Shown here one piece after another: positions 24,272 to 33,341 of a stretch of 56,674 nucleotides of DNA. Source of the DNA: Acidobacteriota bacterium (GTDB lineage Bacteria > Acidobacteriota > Terriglobia > Acidiferrales > UBA7541); assembly GCA_016201285.1 (NCBI GenBank), contig JACQDE010000009.1, positions 1 to 56,674 of the forward strand. Direction: 5' to 3'. Position 1 is the first letter of the stretch. Each line of letters starts with the position of its first letter. Both the position numbers and the translations under genes were made by a program. A model generated the notes under the pieces. It ran no database searches and was not told the DNA's origin. It saw nothing but the letters and a program-made list of their open reading frames with translations.

Positions 24272-24991
24272 CTACATGAACTTCCGCCGCCTGAATGCCG
24301 CGACGTCCTTCGAGTCCAGTTCAAACCATTCACCGTTCTTTCGCTTTTCTTCGAATCGTTTGTGCCAATACGCCTCGATACCTGTTGGGTCATCCGTGCG
24401 AATTACGTGAACGGTTTTGGATTTTTCAGGTAGTTGTATCGCAAGCTCCCTTTCCCTTCGCCCGGGAGCGTTGGTCTTCCCAATCTTGAAAAAGTGCCCG
24501 AACTTGGTGAGATAGACGAATCCAAACACTTCGTCGCCGCGCTCAGTTTGTTCAACCGTGTTCTTGTTGCGGGGCGTGTAACCCGCGCAAAAGGTGAGCA
24601 CATCATCGTAGCCCGTATGAGTTCGGCAATACTCACAAACCCGGTCAATAAGTGCTGCTTTTGAACCGAATTTCTCAAAAGTCTTTGGATTGGGAAATTC
24701 CGTATCCCGCCGCGCTCTAACTAGCAAGTCACCTTTGACCGGAATCTGTCCCAGTTCGCGGGCGAGTTCAATGAACTTCTCCAGCAACGCTGTTTCCGAG
24801 TAGGCGGCAGTTAATTGATTCGGCGCATAACCAGCTTCGCGTATCGCCTCGCTCCAACGCGCCCAATGCTTTCCAAGCCAATCTCTTTCCTTGATGCCCG
24901 TCTCGCTAAAAAATTTTCGCCAACCCAGCGGTACACCGCCATTCGCTTCGGCGGTGCGTCGTATCTCTCGCAAGATATGGTCTTTTGTCAT
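24272..24991 (-). CDS. GIY-YIG (T5orf172/MUG113-like) nuclease with homing-associated repeat
   Basis: This 239-residue protein has an N-terminal helical part with ARWSEAIREAGYAPN (about residues 44-58), the pattern of the homing-endonuclease-associated repeat that helps bind DNA. The C-terminal domain (about 155-239) is GIY-YIG-like: GFVYLTKFGHFFKIGKT carries the two strand motifs (VYL and KIG), followed by a helix with Arg and a Glu in EAYWHKRFEEKR. This fits the T5orf172/MUG113 branch, whose members occur in phages and defence islands. Low GC (29 of 60 at 24481-24540). It leads a two-gene unit with the PD-(D/E)XK-like gene. Confidence 0.75.
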   Translation of the reverse strand: MTKDHILREIRRTAEANGGVPLGWRKFFSETGIKERDWLGKHWARWSEAIREAGYAPNQLTAAYSETALLEKFIELARELGQIPVKGDLLVRARRDTEFPNPKTFEKFGSKAALIDRVCEYCRTHTGYDDVLTFCAGYTPRNKNTVEQTERGDEVFGFVYLTKFGHFFKIGKTNAPGRRERELAIQLPEKSKTVHVIRTDDPTGIEAYWHKRFEEKRKNGEWFELDSKDVAAFRRRKFM

Positions 24992-25021
24992 GCTAGTAAA
25001 AATCGAACAGGCTCGAATCGG

Positions 25022-25030
25022 ATTCTATCA
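25022..25030 (-). promoter_or_regulatory. possible extended -10 promoter of the GIY-YIG operon
   Basis: On the minus strand TGA-TAGAAT (TAGAAT is 25022-25027) stands about 30 bases before the ATG at 24991. No clear -35 box is seen. Confidence 0.35.
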
Positions 25031-25099
25031 CGCGCTGGTTTGTAGCGTACCCTGCACAGCCCCAAATTCGCCGCATGCGCTCGTCTCAAAGGAAAGGTG

Positions 25100-25105
25100 T
25101 ATAAT
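25100..25105 (+). promoter_or_regulatory. -10 box upstream of amrS
   Basis: A perfect TATAAT, about 58 bases before the chosen amrS start. No good -35 box at the right distance. Confidence 0.4.
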
Positions 25106-25162
25106 GCGTTTATCGGATCAGCTAGCTGTTGATAGCCGCGCGGCGATGTGAAGGCAAGCGCC

Positions 25163-26287
25163 ATGCAGGACTTGAAAATCTTCCAGAAATCGGAAACCCT
25201 CCACGAAGGCCGCTGGTGGGAACCTGAGGCCGGCGGCAAGGTGCACTGCTACCTTTGTCCGCGGCACTGTCACATCGGCACAGGACAATCCGGCTTCTGC
25301 TTCATCCGCATCAACCGCGCGGGCAAGCTCTACAACCTCGGCTACGCGTCTCCTGCCGCCATTCAAGTGGACCCCATCGAGAAGAAGCCGCTCAATCATT
25401 TCCTGCCCGGCACTACAATTTTTTCCATGGGCACGGCCGGCTGCAACATGGGCTGTTTCTTCTGCCAGAACTGGGACATCTCCAAGTCCAAGCACGACCA
25501 GGTGCACTCCACGCGCATGCTGCCGGAAGACGTCGTGCTCATGGCCATCCGTTACGGCTGCCCCTCCATCGCCTTCACCTACAACGAGCCCACCATCTGG
25601 GGCGAGTACGTGATCGACATCTGCCAGGCCGCCAAGAGCTACGGTTTGAACACCGTGATGGTCACCAACGGCTACGTCACCTACGAAGCCTTTCACGACA
25701 TCTACGACCACATTGACGCCGCCAACGTGGACCTCAAGGCCTTCACCGAAGAATTTTACGGCCGCATCACGCTCACGCACCTGAAGCCGGTCTTGGAAAC
25801 GCTCGAGTGGCTGAAGAAGGAAACCAACGTCTGGTTCGAGATTACCAATCTCATCATCCCCACGCTCAACGACGATCCCAGGGAATCGCGCCGCCTGGCC
25901 GAGTGGATCCTCGATCATCTCGGGCCCGAGGTGCCGCTCCATTTCACCGCCTTTCATCCTGACTTCAAGCTCCGCGACAAGCCCAACACTCCGCCCGCCA
26001 CGCTGCATCAGGCGCGCAAGATCGCTCGCGAAGTGGGGCTTCACTATGTCTATGAGGGCAACATCTTCAGCGACGCCGCCAACACCCTGTGCCCTTCCTG
26101 TGGCGGGGTGGTGATCCGCCGCTCGTGGCACAAAGTTCTGGAGAACCGCCTGAAAAACGGCGCGTGTCCGGAATGCGGCCACGCCGTGCCCGGACGCTGG
26201 ACGAACCCGCACGGCAAGACGCCGCCGAAATCGTACGAGCGGGCGCGGGAAGTGGCGGACGAAAAGTACGGCGCGTTGAATTTGTAG
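25163..26287 (+). CDS. amrS: AmmeMemoRadiSam system radical SAM enzyme
   Basis: This 374-residue radical SAM protein carries the CNMGCFFC motif (Cx3Cx2C, about residues 94-101), which binds the 4Fe-4S cluster, followed by QNWD as in the AmrS group. It also has two extra Cys sets: CYLCPRHC near the N terminus (about 30-37) and CPSC/CPEC near the C terminus (about 312-340), probably a zinc or auxiliary-cluster site. AmrS works with AMMECR1 and MEMO1-like proteins in an unclear modification; those partners are not in this window. The ATG at 25163 has AAGG eight bases upstream; a GTG five codons before is less likely. Confidence 0.9.
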   Translation: MQDLKIFQKSETLHEGRWWEPEAGGKVHCYLCPRHCHIGTGQSGFCFIRINRAGKLYNLGYASPAAIQVDPIEKKPLNHFLPGTTIFSMGTAGCNMGCFFCQNWDISKSKHDQVHSTRMLPEDVVLMAIRYGCPSIAFTYNEPTIWGEYVIDICQAAKSYGLNTVMVTNGYVTYEAFHDIYDHIDAANVDLKAFTEEFYGRITLTHLKPVLETLEWLKKETNVWFEITNLIIPTLNDDPRESRRLAEWILDHLGPEVPLHFTAFHPDFKLRDKPNTPPATLHQARKIAREVGLHYVYEGNIFSDAANTLCPSCGGVVIRRSWHKVLENRLKNGACPECGHAVPGRWTNPHGKTPPKSYERAREVADEKYGALNL

Positions 26288-26333
26288 TCTTGGCGCCAAC
26301 CGGCAAGAGACACGTTACGGGAAGGGAGGCCCT

Positions 26334-26720
26334 ATGGCAGTCATCAAACAGCTCCGAGTCGCGCTGAAGAGCCGGCCGGGGGCGCTGGCCGAACTCTGCA
26401 CCGAGCTGGCCAGGCGCGCCGTGAACATCAACGCGATTCAGGCCAGCGAATCCGCGCCGGATACCATCCGCCTGGTGGCTACTCCGCTGGATGTAGCGAA
26501 ACAAGTTTGCGACGCCATGAAACTGGAACACCGCGAGGAAACGGCGATTGCCGCCCATCTCGCCGACCGGCCCGGCTCGCTCGGACGCCTCACCCGCAAG
26601 CTGGCCGAGAAGGGCATCAACATCGAATATGTCTATGGGAGTATCGGAAAAAGCGCCCAGCGCGCGCTGGTTGTCATTGGCGTGACCGACGTCGAAGCCG
26701 CCGCCCGGATTCTGAAGTGA
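26334..26720 (+). CDS. tandem ACT domain protein
   Basis: This 128-residue protein consists of two ACT domains and nothing else: residues about 4-65 (KQLRVALKSRPGALAELCTEL, NINAIQASES in sequence) and 70-128 (ETAIAAHLADRPGSLGRLTRKL, INIEYVYGSI). The [RP]G[SA]L motifs bind amino acids at the dimer interface. Such stand-alone ACT proteins are thought to be amino acid sensors. AGGGAGG lies four bases before the ATG. It follows amrS by 46 bases and may share its transcript, but the functional link is unclear. Confidence 0.85.
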   Translation: MAVIKQLRVALKSRPGALAELCTELARRAVNINAIQASESAPDTIRLVATPLDVAKQVCDAMKLEHREETAIAAHLADRPGSLGRLTRKLAEKGINIEYVYGSIGKSAQRALVVIGVTDVEAAARILK

Positions 26721-26745
26721 TGGGACCCTGCCAAAGTCGCCATGT

Positions 26746-26788
26746 GTTATTCTGAGCCCCGATGGTTTCCGTCGGGGCGAAGAATCTC
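26746..26788 (+). repeat. family A interspersed repeat, copy 9
   Basis: GTTATTCTGAG, stem CCCCGA (26757-26762) with TCGGGG (26772-26777), CGAAGAATCTC. It lies between convergent genes. Confidence 0.72.
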
Positions 26789-26808
26789 ATCCCTGATGTG
26801 CGATTTCG

Positions 26809-27087
26809 CTATGTTTCTTCTTCCCGCTCTTGCCGGATGCGTGCCGCCTCCACGCGCGTCCTGAGACTCGCCGCCAGCCGCTCCTTCAATTCCTCGTCCC
26901 GGTGGCTCACATAATCCAGCCAGTTCATACCGATCACGATCGGCCATTCGCCCTTCTGCAGCACGAAGGCGAGCTGTTGCCGCGTGGAGTCCAGCACCAC
27001 CTCGTGCAGACGGACGTCGGGGTCGATGTCGTTGAGGAGTGGGCCCACTCGTTGCAGGATCTTGTTTCTCCGGTCTTCACCCAGCAT
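26809..27087 (-). CDS. small hypothetical protein, 92 aa
   Basis: This 92-residue soluble protein reads as an alpha-beta fold: helix (DRRNKILQRVGPLL), strands (LHEVVLDSTRQQLAFVLQ), a conserved-looking WPIVIGMNWLDYVSHRDEEL, and a long charged C-terminal helix. I do not recognise the family. It has no signal peptide. No strong ribosome binding site is seen. GC content is normal. The 27,088-27,321 gap upstream shows no gene. Confidence 0.5.
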   Translation of the reverse strand: MLGEDRRNKILQRVGPLLNDIDPDVRLHEVVLDSTRQQLAFVLQKGEWPIVIGMNWLDYVSHRDEELKERLAASLRTRVEAARIRQEREEET

Positions 27088-27321
27088 GGCGTTTTCGGCT
27101 ACCCCTGCGCCGTTCGGGGCATGCCCGGATGCCCGTTGGAAAAGTCACCGCAGAGAAGCGGAGGACGGCATGCACTTGGTCCGGCAGCTTTTTTCGGATG
27201 AACATCAGCACAGAGCGCATAGGAGACAATCATCACGGATAACATATTCCGGCCCGGACAGCAAGACGGCCGCCGCGCCCGGTGAAGCGTGCCCCCGCGC
27301 CTGTGCTGCTTGCCCGCGTTT

Positions 27322-30300
27322 CTAGTGGATCCACTGCCGGAGACGGAAATACAGCACCGGCGTCACCAGCAGCGAGAGCACCATGGAAACCGTCACGCCG
27401 CCGATCACGGCGATCGCCAGCGGCTGCAGGATCTGCGCTCCGGAGCCGACACCCAGCGCCAGCGGCAGCATTCCGAAGACCGTGGCGAGAGCGGTCATCA
27501 GGATGGGACGCAGGCGCCGTCGCCCGGCCTCGAAGATCGCATCGCGCAAGGGCAGCCCGCGCGTGGAGAACTCCTTTTCCGCATCGAGCATCAGAATGCC
27601 GTTCTTGTGCACGATCCCTACCACCATGATCGCGCCCATAAACGAGGAGATGTTCAGCGTCTGCCCGGTCACGTAGAGCGCCAGCAGCGCGCCGAAGCTG
27701 CACAGCATCGTCGCCACCAGGATGGCAATCGGGTGCGAGAAGGACCGGAACTCGAAGACGAGAATCACGAAGATCAACAGGATGGACATCAGCAGCACCT
27801 GCGTCAGCCCCAGAAATGACTCCCGCTGAATCTGGTAGAGCCCGCCGAATTCAATCACTGTTCCCGGCGGTATGCTGACTTCCCGGTACAGGCGATCGCG
27901 GATTTCCTGCATCGCGGAGCCGAGGTCGCGCCCGTCGAGGCGCGCCGTCACGCGCGCGAGGTTGCGCAGGTTTTCGCGGTGGATTTCGGTCTGGCCCTGC
28001 TCGATTTCGACGTCGGCGATACTTGAAAGCGGCACGGTGGTGCCGTTCGGTGACGTCAGCAGCAGCCCGCGCAGGGACTCTACGGTGGTGCGGAACTTCG
28101 CGGGGTACCGCACGCGGATGCCGATCAGCCGCTGCCCGCGGATCATGTTCGTCGCGAGTTCGCCGTCGAGCATCGCCGCTTCGATCTCCGCGACGTCCCG
28201 CACCCCGAACCCCGCGCGCTGCGCCTTCTCCACGTTCACCCGGAAATTCACCGCCGGACCAATCACGAACGTCTGATTGATCACGTCCACTACGCCCTTC
28301 ACCTTCGGCAGCCATTCCTTGACGTCGTGCGCGACCTTCTTGAACACCTCCGGGTTGTCGTGGAACACCTTGACCTCGATGGGCTGCGGCGACCACGCCA
28401 GGTCGCCGATCAGGTCCTCGAGGATGTGCGGGAACTCCACTTCGATGACGGGCTCGGCGGTCGTAATCTTCTGCCGCAACTCGCTGGTCACTTCCGCGAG
28501 CGGTCGTTTACGGTCGCGCTTCAACTTGACGAGGAAGTCGCCGGTATTCGGTTCGGCGATGGCCAGCGCCAGGCGCGCCCCGGTGCGCCGCGAGTAGCTT
28601 TCCACTTCCGGCGTTTCCCGCAGGAATTGCTCGATGTGCACCAGAACGCGGTTCGTCTCCGCGAGTGACGTCCCGGACGGCATCACGTAATCCAGGACGA
28701 AGGCGCCCTCGTCCATCTCCGGCAGAAAGCCGCTGCCGAGTTGGAAGTACAGCACCACCGATCCTCCCAGCACGGCCAGGCTCGCCAGCAGCACCAGCCC
28801 CGGATGGTCCAGCGCCCAGGCCAATGCCTTCGCATAGCGCCCCGTCAGCCCGCGCAGGATGCGGCCTTCACCCGCCTCCTCGGCGCGGTGCAGATCCGTC
28901 TCCGCCGGACCCGTCGGCCGCCGGAAGAACACCGCCGCCAGTACCGGCGTGAAAAAAATCGCCAGGAACAGCGAGGCCAGCAGCGCCGTGACCATCGTGA
29001 AGGCCAGCGCCCGGAAGAACACCGCCGTGATCCCGCCGAGGAACACCAGCGGCACGAACACCATGATCGGCGTGAGCGTCGACCCGATCAGCGCTGGCGT
29101 CAGCTCGGTGATGGCGCTCTTGGCCGCCTCCACCGGCGCCTGCCCCAGCGAGAGGTGCACGATGATGTTCTCCACCATCACGATCGCGTCGTCAATCACC
29201 ACGCCGATGCACGCCGCCAGCCCGCCCAGCGTCATCAGGTTGAAGCTCAGGTTGAACAACCGCATGAAGACCACGGCGCTCAGCACGGCGATGGGGATCA
29301 CCAGCGCGGCCACCACCGTCGTGCGCCAGCTCTTCAGGAATCCCACCAGCACGCCGATGGAGAGCAGCAGACCGATGAGGATGCTCTCGACCACGCCCGT
29401 GATCGAATCCCGCACCAGCACCGACTGGTCGTAAAACGTCGCCAGCTCGATGTCCGGCGGCAGCGTGCGGCGGATCTCGCGCAACTCGCGGTTCACCGCG
29501 TCCGCGATCTCCACCGCGTTGCCGTCCGGCTGCTGGAGCACGTTCACGAGCACGGCGGGCCGCCCGTTGGCGGTCACGATGTTGTACACCGGCCGCTCGC
29601 CCCGCACGACCGTGGCAATGTTCTTCACGAACACCGGCGTCCCTTTTACCACGTCCACCACGGTGTTCTCAATCTGCTCCTGGTCGTGGATCAGCCCCGT
29701 GACCGTGGTTAGGTACAGGTGGTAGTTTTCCTGCACCATGCCCGCGGCGACGATGATGTTCGTGTTGCGGATCGCTTCGGCCACGCGCGTCAGCGGCAGG
29801 CCGTAGCTGTTCAGCTTCTCCGGTTCCACCAGGACGTGGAATTCCGGCGGGCGTCCGCCCACGATGCGCGTCTCCGCCACGCCCGGCAGGCGGTAGAGCC
29901 GCGGCGCAATCGTGTAGTAGGTCAGGTCCCACAGTTCGGCGGTGTCGCGCGTCGTGGAGGTCACGCTGCAGCCGATCATCGGGAAAACGGAAAACGTCAG
30001 CCGGTTGATGTAGAAGCGCGAACCGGGCGGCAGCGACGGCATGATCTGCGCGATGCGCCCCTGCACCAGGTGCAGCCCGTGGAGGATGTCCACGTCCCAG
30101 CGGAAGAAGACGCTGATCTCGGTCGCGCCGCGCGCCGTCACCGAGCGGACGTCCGTGATCCCGGGGACGATGCGGATGGCCTCCTCGATCGGCCGCGTCA
30201 CCGTGAGCATCTGCACGTCCACCGGCGCGATTCCGTTGTCCACCAGGATCACGATGCGCGGGAAATCCGTCTGTGGAAAGATGGCGATCGGCAGCCGGAA

Positions 30301-30393
30301 GATGAACGCGAAGCCTGCCACCGCGAAGCTCAGCGCCACGATCACCAGCGCGCGCCCCTGCGCTTCGATGAACTCCGCGAGCTTCGAGTTCAC
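27322..30393 (-). CDS. RND efflux transporter permease (inner membrane pump)
   Basis: This 1023-residue protein is the proton-driven pump of a tripartite efflux system. The first membrane helix (ALVIVALSFAVAGFAFIF) is followed by a large periplasmic loop, helices 2-6 near residues 330-540 with GVVIDDAIVMVEN (paired Asp for proton relay), a second large loop, and helices 8-12 to the end (VSMVLSLLVTPVLYFRLRQW). The paired Asp suggests an organic-compound (HAE-like) pump more than a metal pump, though overall it looks CzcA/CusA-like; substrate is unsettled. It starts at GTG 30393, overlapping the adaptor stop by four bases. Confidence 0.92.
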   Translation of the reverse strand: MNSKLAEFIEAQGRALVIVALSFAVAGFAFIFRLPIAIFPQTDFPRIVILVDNGIAPVDVQMLTVTRPIEEAIRIVPGITDVRSVTARGATEISVFFRWDVDILHGLHLVQGRIAQIMPSLPPGSRFYINRLTFSVFPMIGCSVTSTTRDTAELWDLTYYTIAPRLYRLPGVAETRIVGGRPPEFHVLVEPEKLNSYGLPLTRVAEAIRNTNIIVAAGMVQENYHLYLTTVTGLIHDQEQIENTVVDVVKGTPVFVKNIATVVRGERPVYNIVTANGRPAVLVNVLQQPDGNAVEIADAVNRELREIRRTLPPDIELATFYDQSVLVRDSITGVVESILIGLLLSIGVLVGFLKSWRTTVVAALVIPIAVLSAVVFMRLFNLSFNLMTLGGLAACIGVVIDDAIVMVENIIVHLSLGQAPVEAAKSAITELTPALIGSTLTPIMVFVPLVFLGGITAVFFRALAFTMVTALLASLFLAIFFTPVLAAVFFRRPTGPAETDLHRAEEAGEGRILRGLTGRYAKALAWALDHPGLVLLASLAVLGGSVVLYFQLGSGFLPEMDEGAFVLDYVMPSGTSLAETNRVLVHIEQFLRETPEVESYSRRTGARLALAIAEPNTGDFLVKLKRDRKRPLAEVTSELRQKITTAEPVIEVEFPHILEDLIGDLAWSPQPIEVKVFHDNPEVFKKVAHDVKEWLPKVKGVVDVINQTFVIGPAVNFRVNVEKAQRAGFGVRDVAEIEAAMLDGELATNMIRGQRLIGIRVRYPAKFRTTVESLRGLLLTSPNGTTVPLSSIADVEIEQGQTEIHRENLRNLARVTARLDGRDLGSAMQEIRDRLYREVSIPPGTVIEFGGLYQIQRESFLGLTQVLLMSILLIFVILVFEFRSFSHPIAILVATMLCSFGALLALYVTGQTLNISSFMGAIMVVGIVHKNGILMLDAEKEFSTRGLPLRDAIFEAGRRRLRPILMTALATVFGMLPLALGVGSGAQILQPLAIAVIGGVTVSMVLSLLVTPVLYFRLRQWIH

Positions 30394-31541
30394 GGCTTCT
30401 TCTCCTCGGTCCAGCGCACCTCGGTGCCGTCCGGGAGGCCGTAGCCGCCCTCGATCACGACCGTCTCGCCCGCCTTCAGCCCGCGCAGGATTCGCACGCT
30501 GCCCTTGAAGAGTCCGCCGGTTTCCACTTCGCGCCGCGTCACGTGTTTGTCCGCCCCCGCCACCCACACCGTGCCCTTCGTGGTTCCTTCTACGAACTGC
30601 ACCGCCTCTTTCGGCACCACTACGCTTTTCGGCGCCGAACCGGTGAGCAGGGTCAGCGTTCCAAAAACACCCGCCCGCAGCGCGCGCCGCGGGTTCGCGA
30701 TCTCGCACCAGACTTCCACCGTGCGCCGCGCGGGATCCACCGCCTGATTCACCACAGAGACGCGTCCGCTCGAGCGGCTGCCCGGGGAATCCGCGCTCTC
30801 AAACGCACAGGCCTGCCCGCGTGCCACTCCGGCAATCTCCGCGTCGGGCACCTGGGCCCGCGCTACCGCGACGGAGAGGTCCATCACCGTGAAGATCGGC
30901 GACTCGGGTTTGGCCATGTCGCCGGGATACATGAACTGCTCGGTCACCACTCCGGCAAAGGGACTGCGGATCTCGGTGAATTCCAGTTGGGCGTTCAGAA
31001 ACGCTGTGCTGGCCTTCTCGCCGCCGGTTGTTTCTGCGCGCTGGCCCGCACTCAGGAGCAGGTCCAGATACTTGTGCGCAACGTCGTAGTTCGCCTTGGC
31101 CTGCGCGTATTCGGTTTGGCTGGCGAGCAGCTCACGAGAGGGAATTGCGCCCTCGTCGAAGAGCTTCTGCCGGCGGTCGAGGTTCTTCCGGGCCTGGGCG
31201 AGGGCCGCCTCGGTGGCCGCGGCTTCCGCTCGCGCCCGGTCCAGTGCCTCCACGCGCTGCGCCACCAGATCGCGGTTCTCCAGGCGCGCGAGCACCTGCC
31301 CCGCGGAAACGGCGTCTCCCTTTTTCACGAACAGCGTCCGGATGGGCGCGGTGATTTTCGAAGCGATGCTGGCCTGCTCGCGCGGATGGAGGGTGGCCGG
31401 TGCCTGCACGCTCAACTGCACGTCAGCAAATTCCGCCCGCGCCACTTTCACTTCCACAACAGGCTTCGGCGCCGGCTCTTCTTTCTGCCCGGCGCAAGCC
31501 GCCAGCAGGAGGATGCACACAAATGCCGTTATGGTTTTCAT
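30390..31541 (-). CDS. periplasmic adaptor (membrane fusion protein), lipoprotein
   Basis: This 383-residue adaptor links the RND pump to the outer membrane channel. It has a lipoprotein signal with lipobox LAAC (Cys16), a biotinyl-lipoyl half (TLHPREQASIASKITAPI, about 52-70), an alpha-helical hairpin (about 95-165, rich in Ala, Gln and Arg: LDRARAEAAATEAALAQARKN region), then the beta-barrel and membrane-proximal domains (SPFAGVVTEQFMYPGDMA near 195). Both its ends overlap neighbours by four bases, so the three genes are one tightly coupled operon. Confidence 0.92.
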   Translation of the reverse strand: MKTITAFVCILLLAACAGQKEEPAPKPVVEVKVARAEFADVQLSVQAPATLHPREQASIASKITAPIRTLFVKKGDAVSAGQVLARLENRDLVAQRVEALDRARAEAAATEAALAQARKNLDRRQKLFDEGAIPSRELLASQTEYAQAKANYDVAHKYLDLLLSAGQRAETTGGEKASTAFLNAQLEFTEIRSPFAGVVTEQFMYPGDMAKPESPIFTVMDLSVAVARAQVPDAEIAGVARGQACAFESADSPGSRSSGRVSVVNQAVDPARRTVEVWCEIANPRRALRAGVFGTLTLLTGSAPKSVVVPKEAVQFVEGTTKGTVWVAGADKHVTRREVETGGLFKGSVRILRGLKAGETVVIEGGYGLPDGTEVRWTEEKKP

Positions 31542-32836
31542 CGTCCGGCTGCGACCTCCCGATCGGTGCGAGCGTTCCAGTAGCCGGCAATCGCCGTGAA
31601 ATAATTGACGCGTGCCTGCGCCAGTTGGTTCTGTGCGGCCACCGCGTCGAGCGCCGGCCCTTCGCCGCCCTCGAAGCGGATGCGGCTCAGATGCAGGTCC
31701 TGCTCGGCAAGTTTCACGTGCCGGGCGGCGCGCGAAATCTGCTCCAGTGCGTTCTCCACGCGCGCCTGGGCCGCTTCATACTCGCGCGAAAAGGCGCGTT
31801 CGGCCATGGCCCGCTGGGTTTCGGTCTGCTCCGCGCGCACGCGGAATTCCCGCGAGGCGTTCAGCGTGCGGAACCAGTCAAACACCGGAACGTTCAGGCT
31901 CACAAACACCGCGTAACCATGATCGCGCCCCCGTACAAAATTCGAATCCAGGCCGTACTGAAAATTCACGTTGGCCTGCGGGAGCAATTCCGCGCGGATC
32001 CGTCGCGATTCCGCAACGAAGCTCCGCTTCCGCGCGGCCAGCAGGCCGAACTCCGGACGGCTCGCGAACGGCCGCGCGCCGCCAGCGGTGGCCCCGGCTT
32101 CCCCCGCCCCGGGAGCAGTCTCGAAGACGTCCGCGACGCACAACGGATCGTTCACCGCCGTGGTCCAGAAGGACGCCAGCTCCTGGTTCGCCAGCCGCGC
32201 GTCCAACTCCGCTTCGCTCAGCGCGTGCCGCAGCGCTGCCGCTGCCGCCGACGCCTTCGCCAGATCGGCCTGCGAGGCTTCTCCGCTCTCGAGCAGAAGC
32301 TGCGTGCGTTTCTCGAAGCTTTCCGCCTCCGCCGCCGAATCGCGCAGGGCCCGGGCAACGTGCCGCGCGAGCAGCAGCCGGTAGTACGCCGCAGTGACGC
32401 TGCGTTTCAGGTCGCGCTTCGTGATCGTCTCGCCGGCCTGCGCCACGTCGAACTCGGCGCGCGCGCGTTCCTTGTCCGCCCGCAGGCGGCCGGAGAGGTC
32501 CAGCTCCTGCGTCGTGCCCAGCAGGAACAGGTACTCCCGTACGCCGTTCAGCGCAACAAAGCTTTGCGTCGGTGAGCTGCCCTTCAGCGGGCTATTGTAG
32601 GTGAAGCCGCTCCCAAACTGCGCCTTGGGCAGAAACGCCGCCTGCGTCTGCTTCAGCCCGAGGTTCGCAATCTCGCTTTGCTGCTTCGCCAGCCGCACCG
32701 GCGAGGGCGCCGACTCCGCCAGCCGGATGCAATCCTCGAGCGTAAGCGCCTGAGGCGGCGATTGGGCCGGGGATGGCGGCGAAAGCCAGAATCCCCAAAG
32801 GGCGGCAAGAATCCACAAACGCGCGGAAAAATTCAT
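31538..32836 (-). CDS. TolC-family outer membrane efflux protein
   Basis: This 432-residue protein is the outer membrane channel of the efflux system. The signal peptide (MNFSARLWILAALWGFWLS, cut near SPAQ) is followed by two OEP repeats of long helices and short strands. LTLEDCIRLAE near 30 and the Ala/Gln/Arg-rich coiled segments (about 130-220 and 340-420) are typical. GGAGAG lies seven bases before the ATG. It is first in the operon. The upstream gap 32,837-33,121 holds no gene; it has a small inverted TTGTT...AACAA. Confidence 0.9.
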   Translation of the reverse strand: MNFSARLWILAALWGFWLSPPSPAQSPPQALTLEDCIRLAESAPSPVRLAKQQSEIANLGLKQTQAAFLPKAQFGSGFTYNSPLKGSSPTQSFVALNGVREYLFLLGTTQELDLSGRLRADKERARAEFDVAQAGETITKRDLKRSVTAAYYRLLLARHVARALRDSAAEAESFEKRTQLLLESGEASQADLAKASAAAAALRHALSEAELDARLANQELASFWTTAVNDPLCVADVFETAPGAGEAGATAGGARPFASRPEFGLLAARKRSFVAESRRIRAELLPQANVNFQYGLDSNFVRGRDHGYAVFVSLNVPVFDWFRTLNASREFRVRAEQTETQRAMAERAFSREYEAAQARVENALEQISRAARHVKLAEQDLHLSRIRFEGGEGPALDAVAAQNQLAQARVNYFTAIAGYWNARTDREVAAGR

Positions 32837-33121
32837 CGTGCCACTCTCCGTAGATGGAAGACGTGCAGCGTTCCGGTGTCGCGGCCAGTATTATGCCCAA
32901 ATCCGAGGCCGCGCGCCTCACCTTGTGCGCTCGTTGCGCATTCGCAGCCCGAGCGGCTCGCACAATGGAGATGAATCCTATGTGCTGCCGGTGTTCCTGG
33001 CAGACTCCTCCGGAGACCAAGACTCCTCCGCCTGATTCACGTTGGCTTCAGAATTTTGAATTGAGTGCGCGGAGCGTGCGAGATTTTGTTGTGACGGAAC
33101 AAATGTGCGAATGCTGCTGGT

Positions 33122-33307
33122 TCAGCTTTGCGGTTCGGACTCGGCGGGCACCGTCTCGAAGTCGTTCTGTGTCTCGACCGGCGTTTCGCTTCCCGTCTTT
33201 TTGGCGAGGCTTCTTTCCGCGCGCCGCGCGGCCTTCATGCGCTGCTTTTCCATTCTCTTCATTTCCTTCTGCCGCTTTTCAAACGTAGTTCTCGAGCGCG
33301 TTGCCAT
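33122..33307 (-). CDS. small highly basic protein, 61 aa
   Basis: This 61-residue protein begins MATRSRTTFEKRQKEMKR and is very rich in Lys, Arg and Glu for its first 40 residues, ending in an acidic Thr/Glu/Pro tail. It is a predicted single charged helix. The start is firm: AAGGAGG stands four bases before the ATG. It lies directly after the RNA-binding protein gene on the same strand (34 bases apart), suggesting a co-transcribed RNA- or ribosome-associated protein; this is inference. It is easily missed because of its size. Confidence 0.65.
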   Translation of the reverse strand: MATRSRTTFEKRQKEMKRMEKQRMKAARRAERSLAKKTGSETPVETQNDFETVPAESEPQS

Positions 33308-33341
33308 AGGGCCTCCTTGCCGGCCAGGGGATCGTGCGATG

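Noticed and set aside
27088..27321. Gene in the gap between the 92-residue protein and the RND pump
   Set aside because: Short open frames exist on both strands, but none has a ribosome binding site, a domain or sensible composition.
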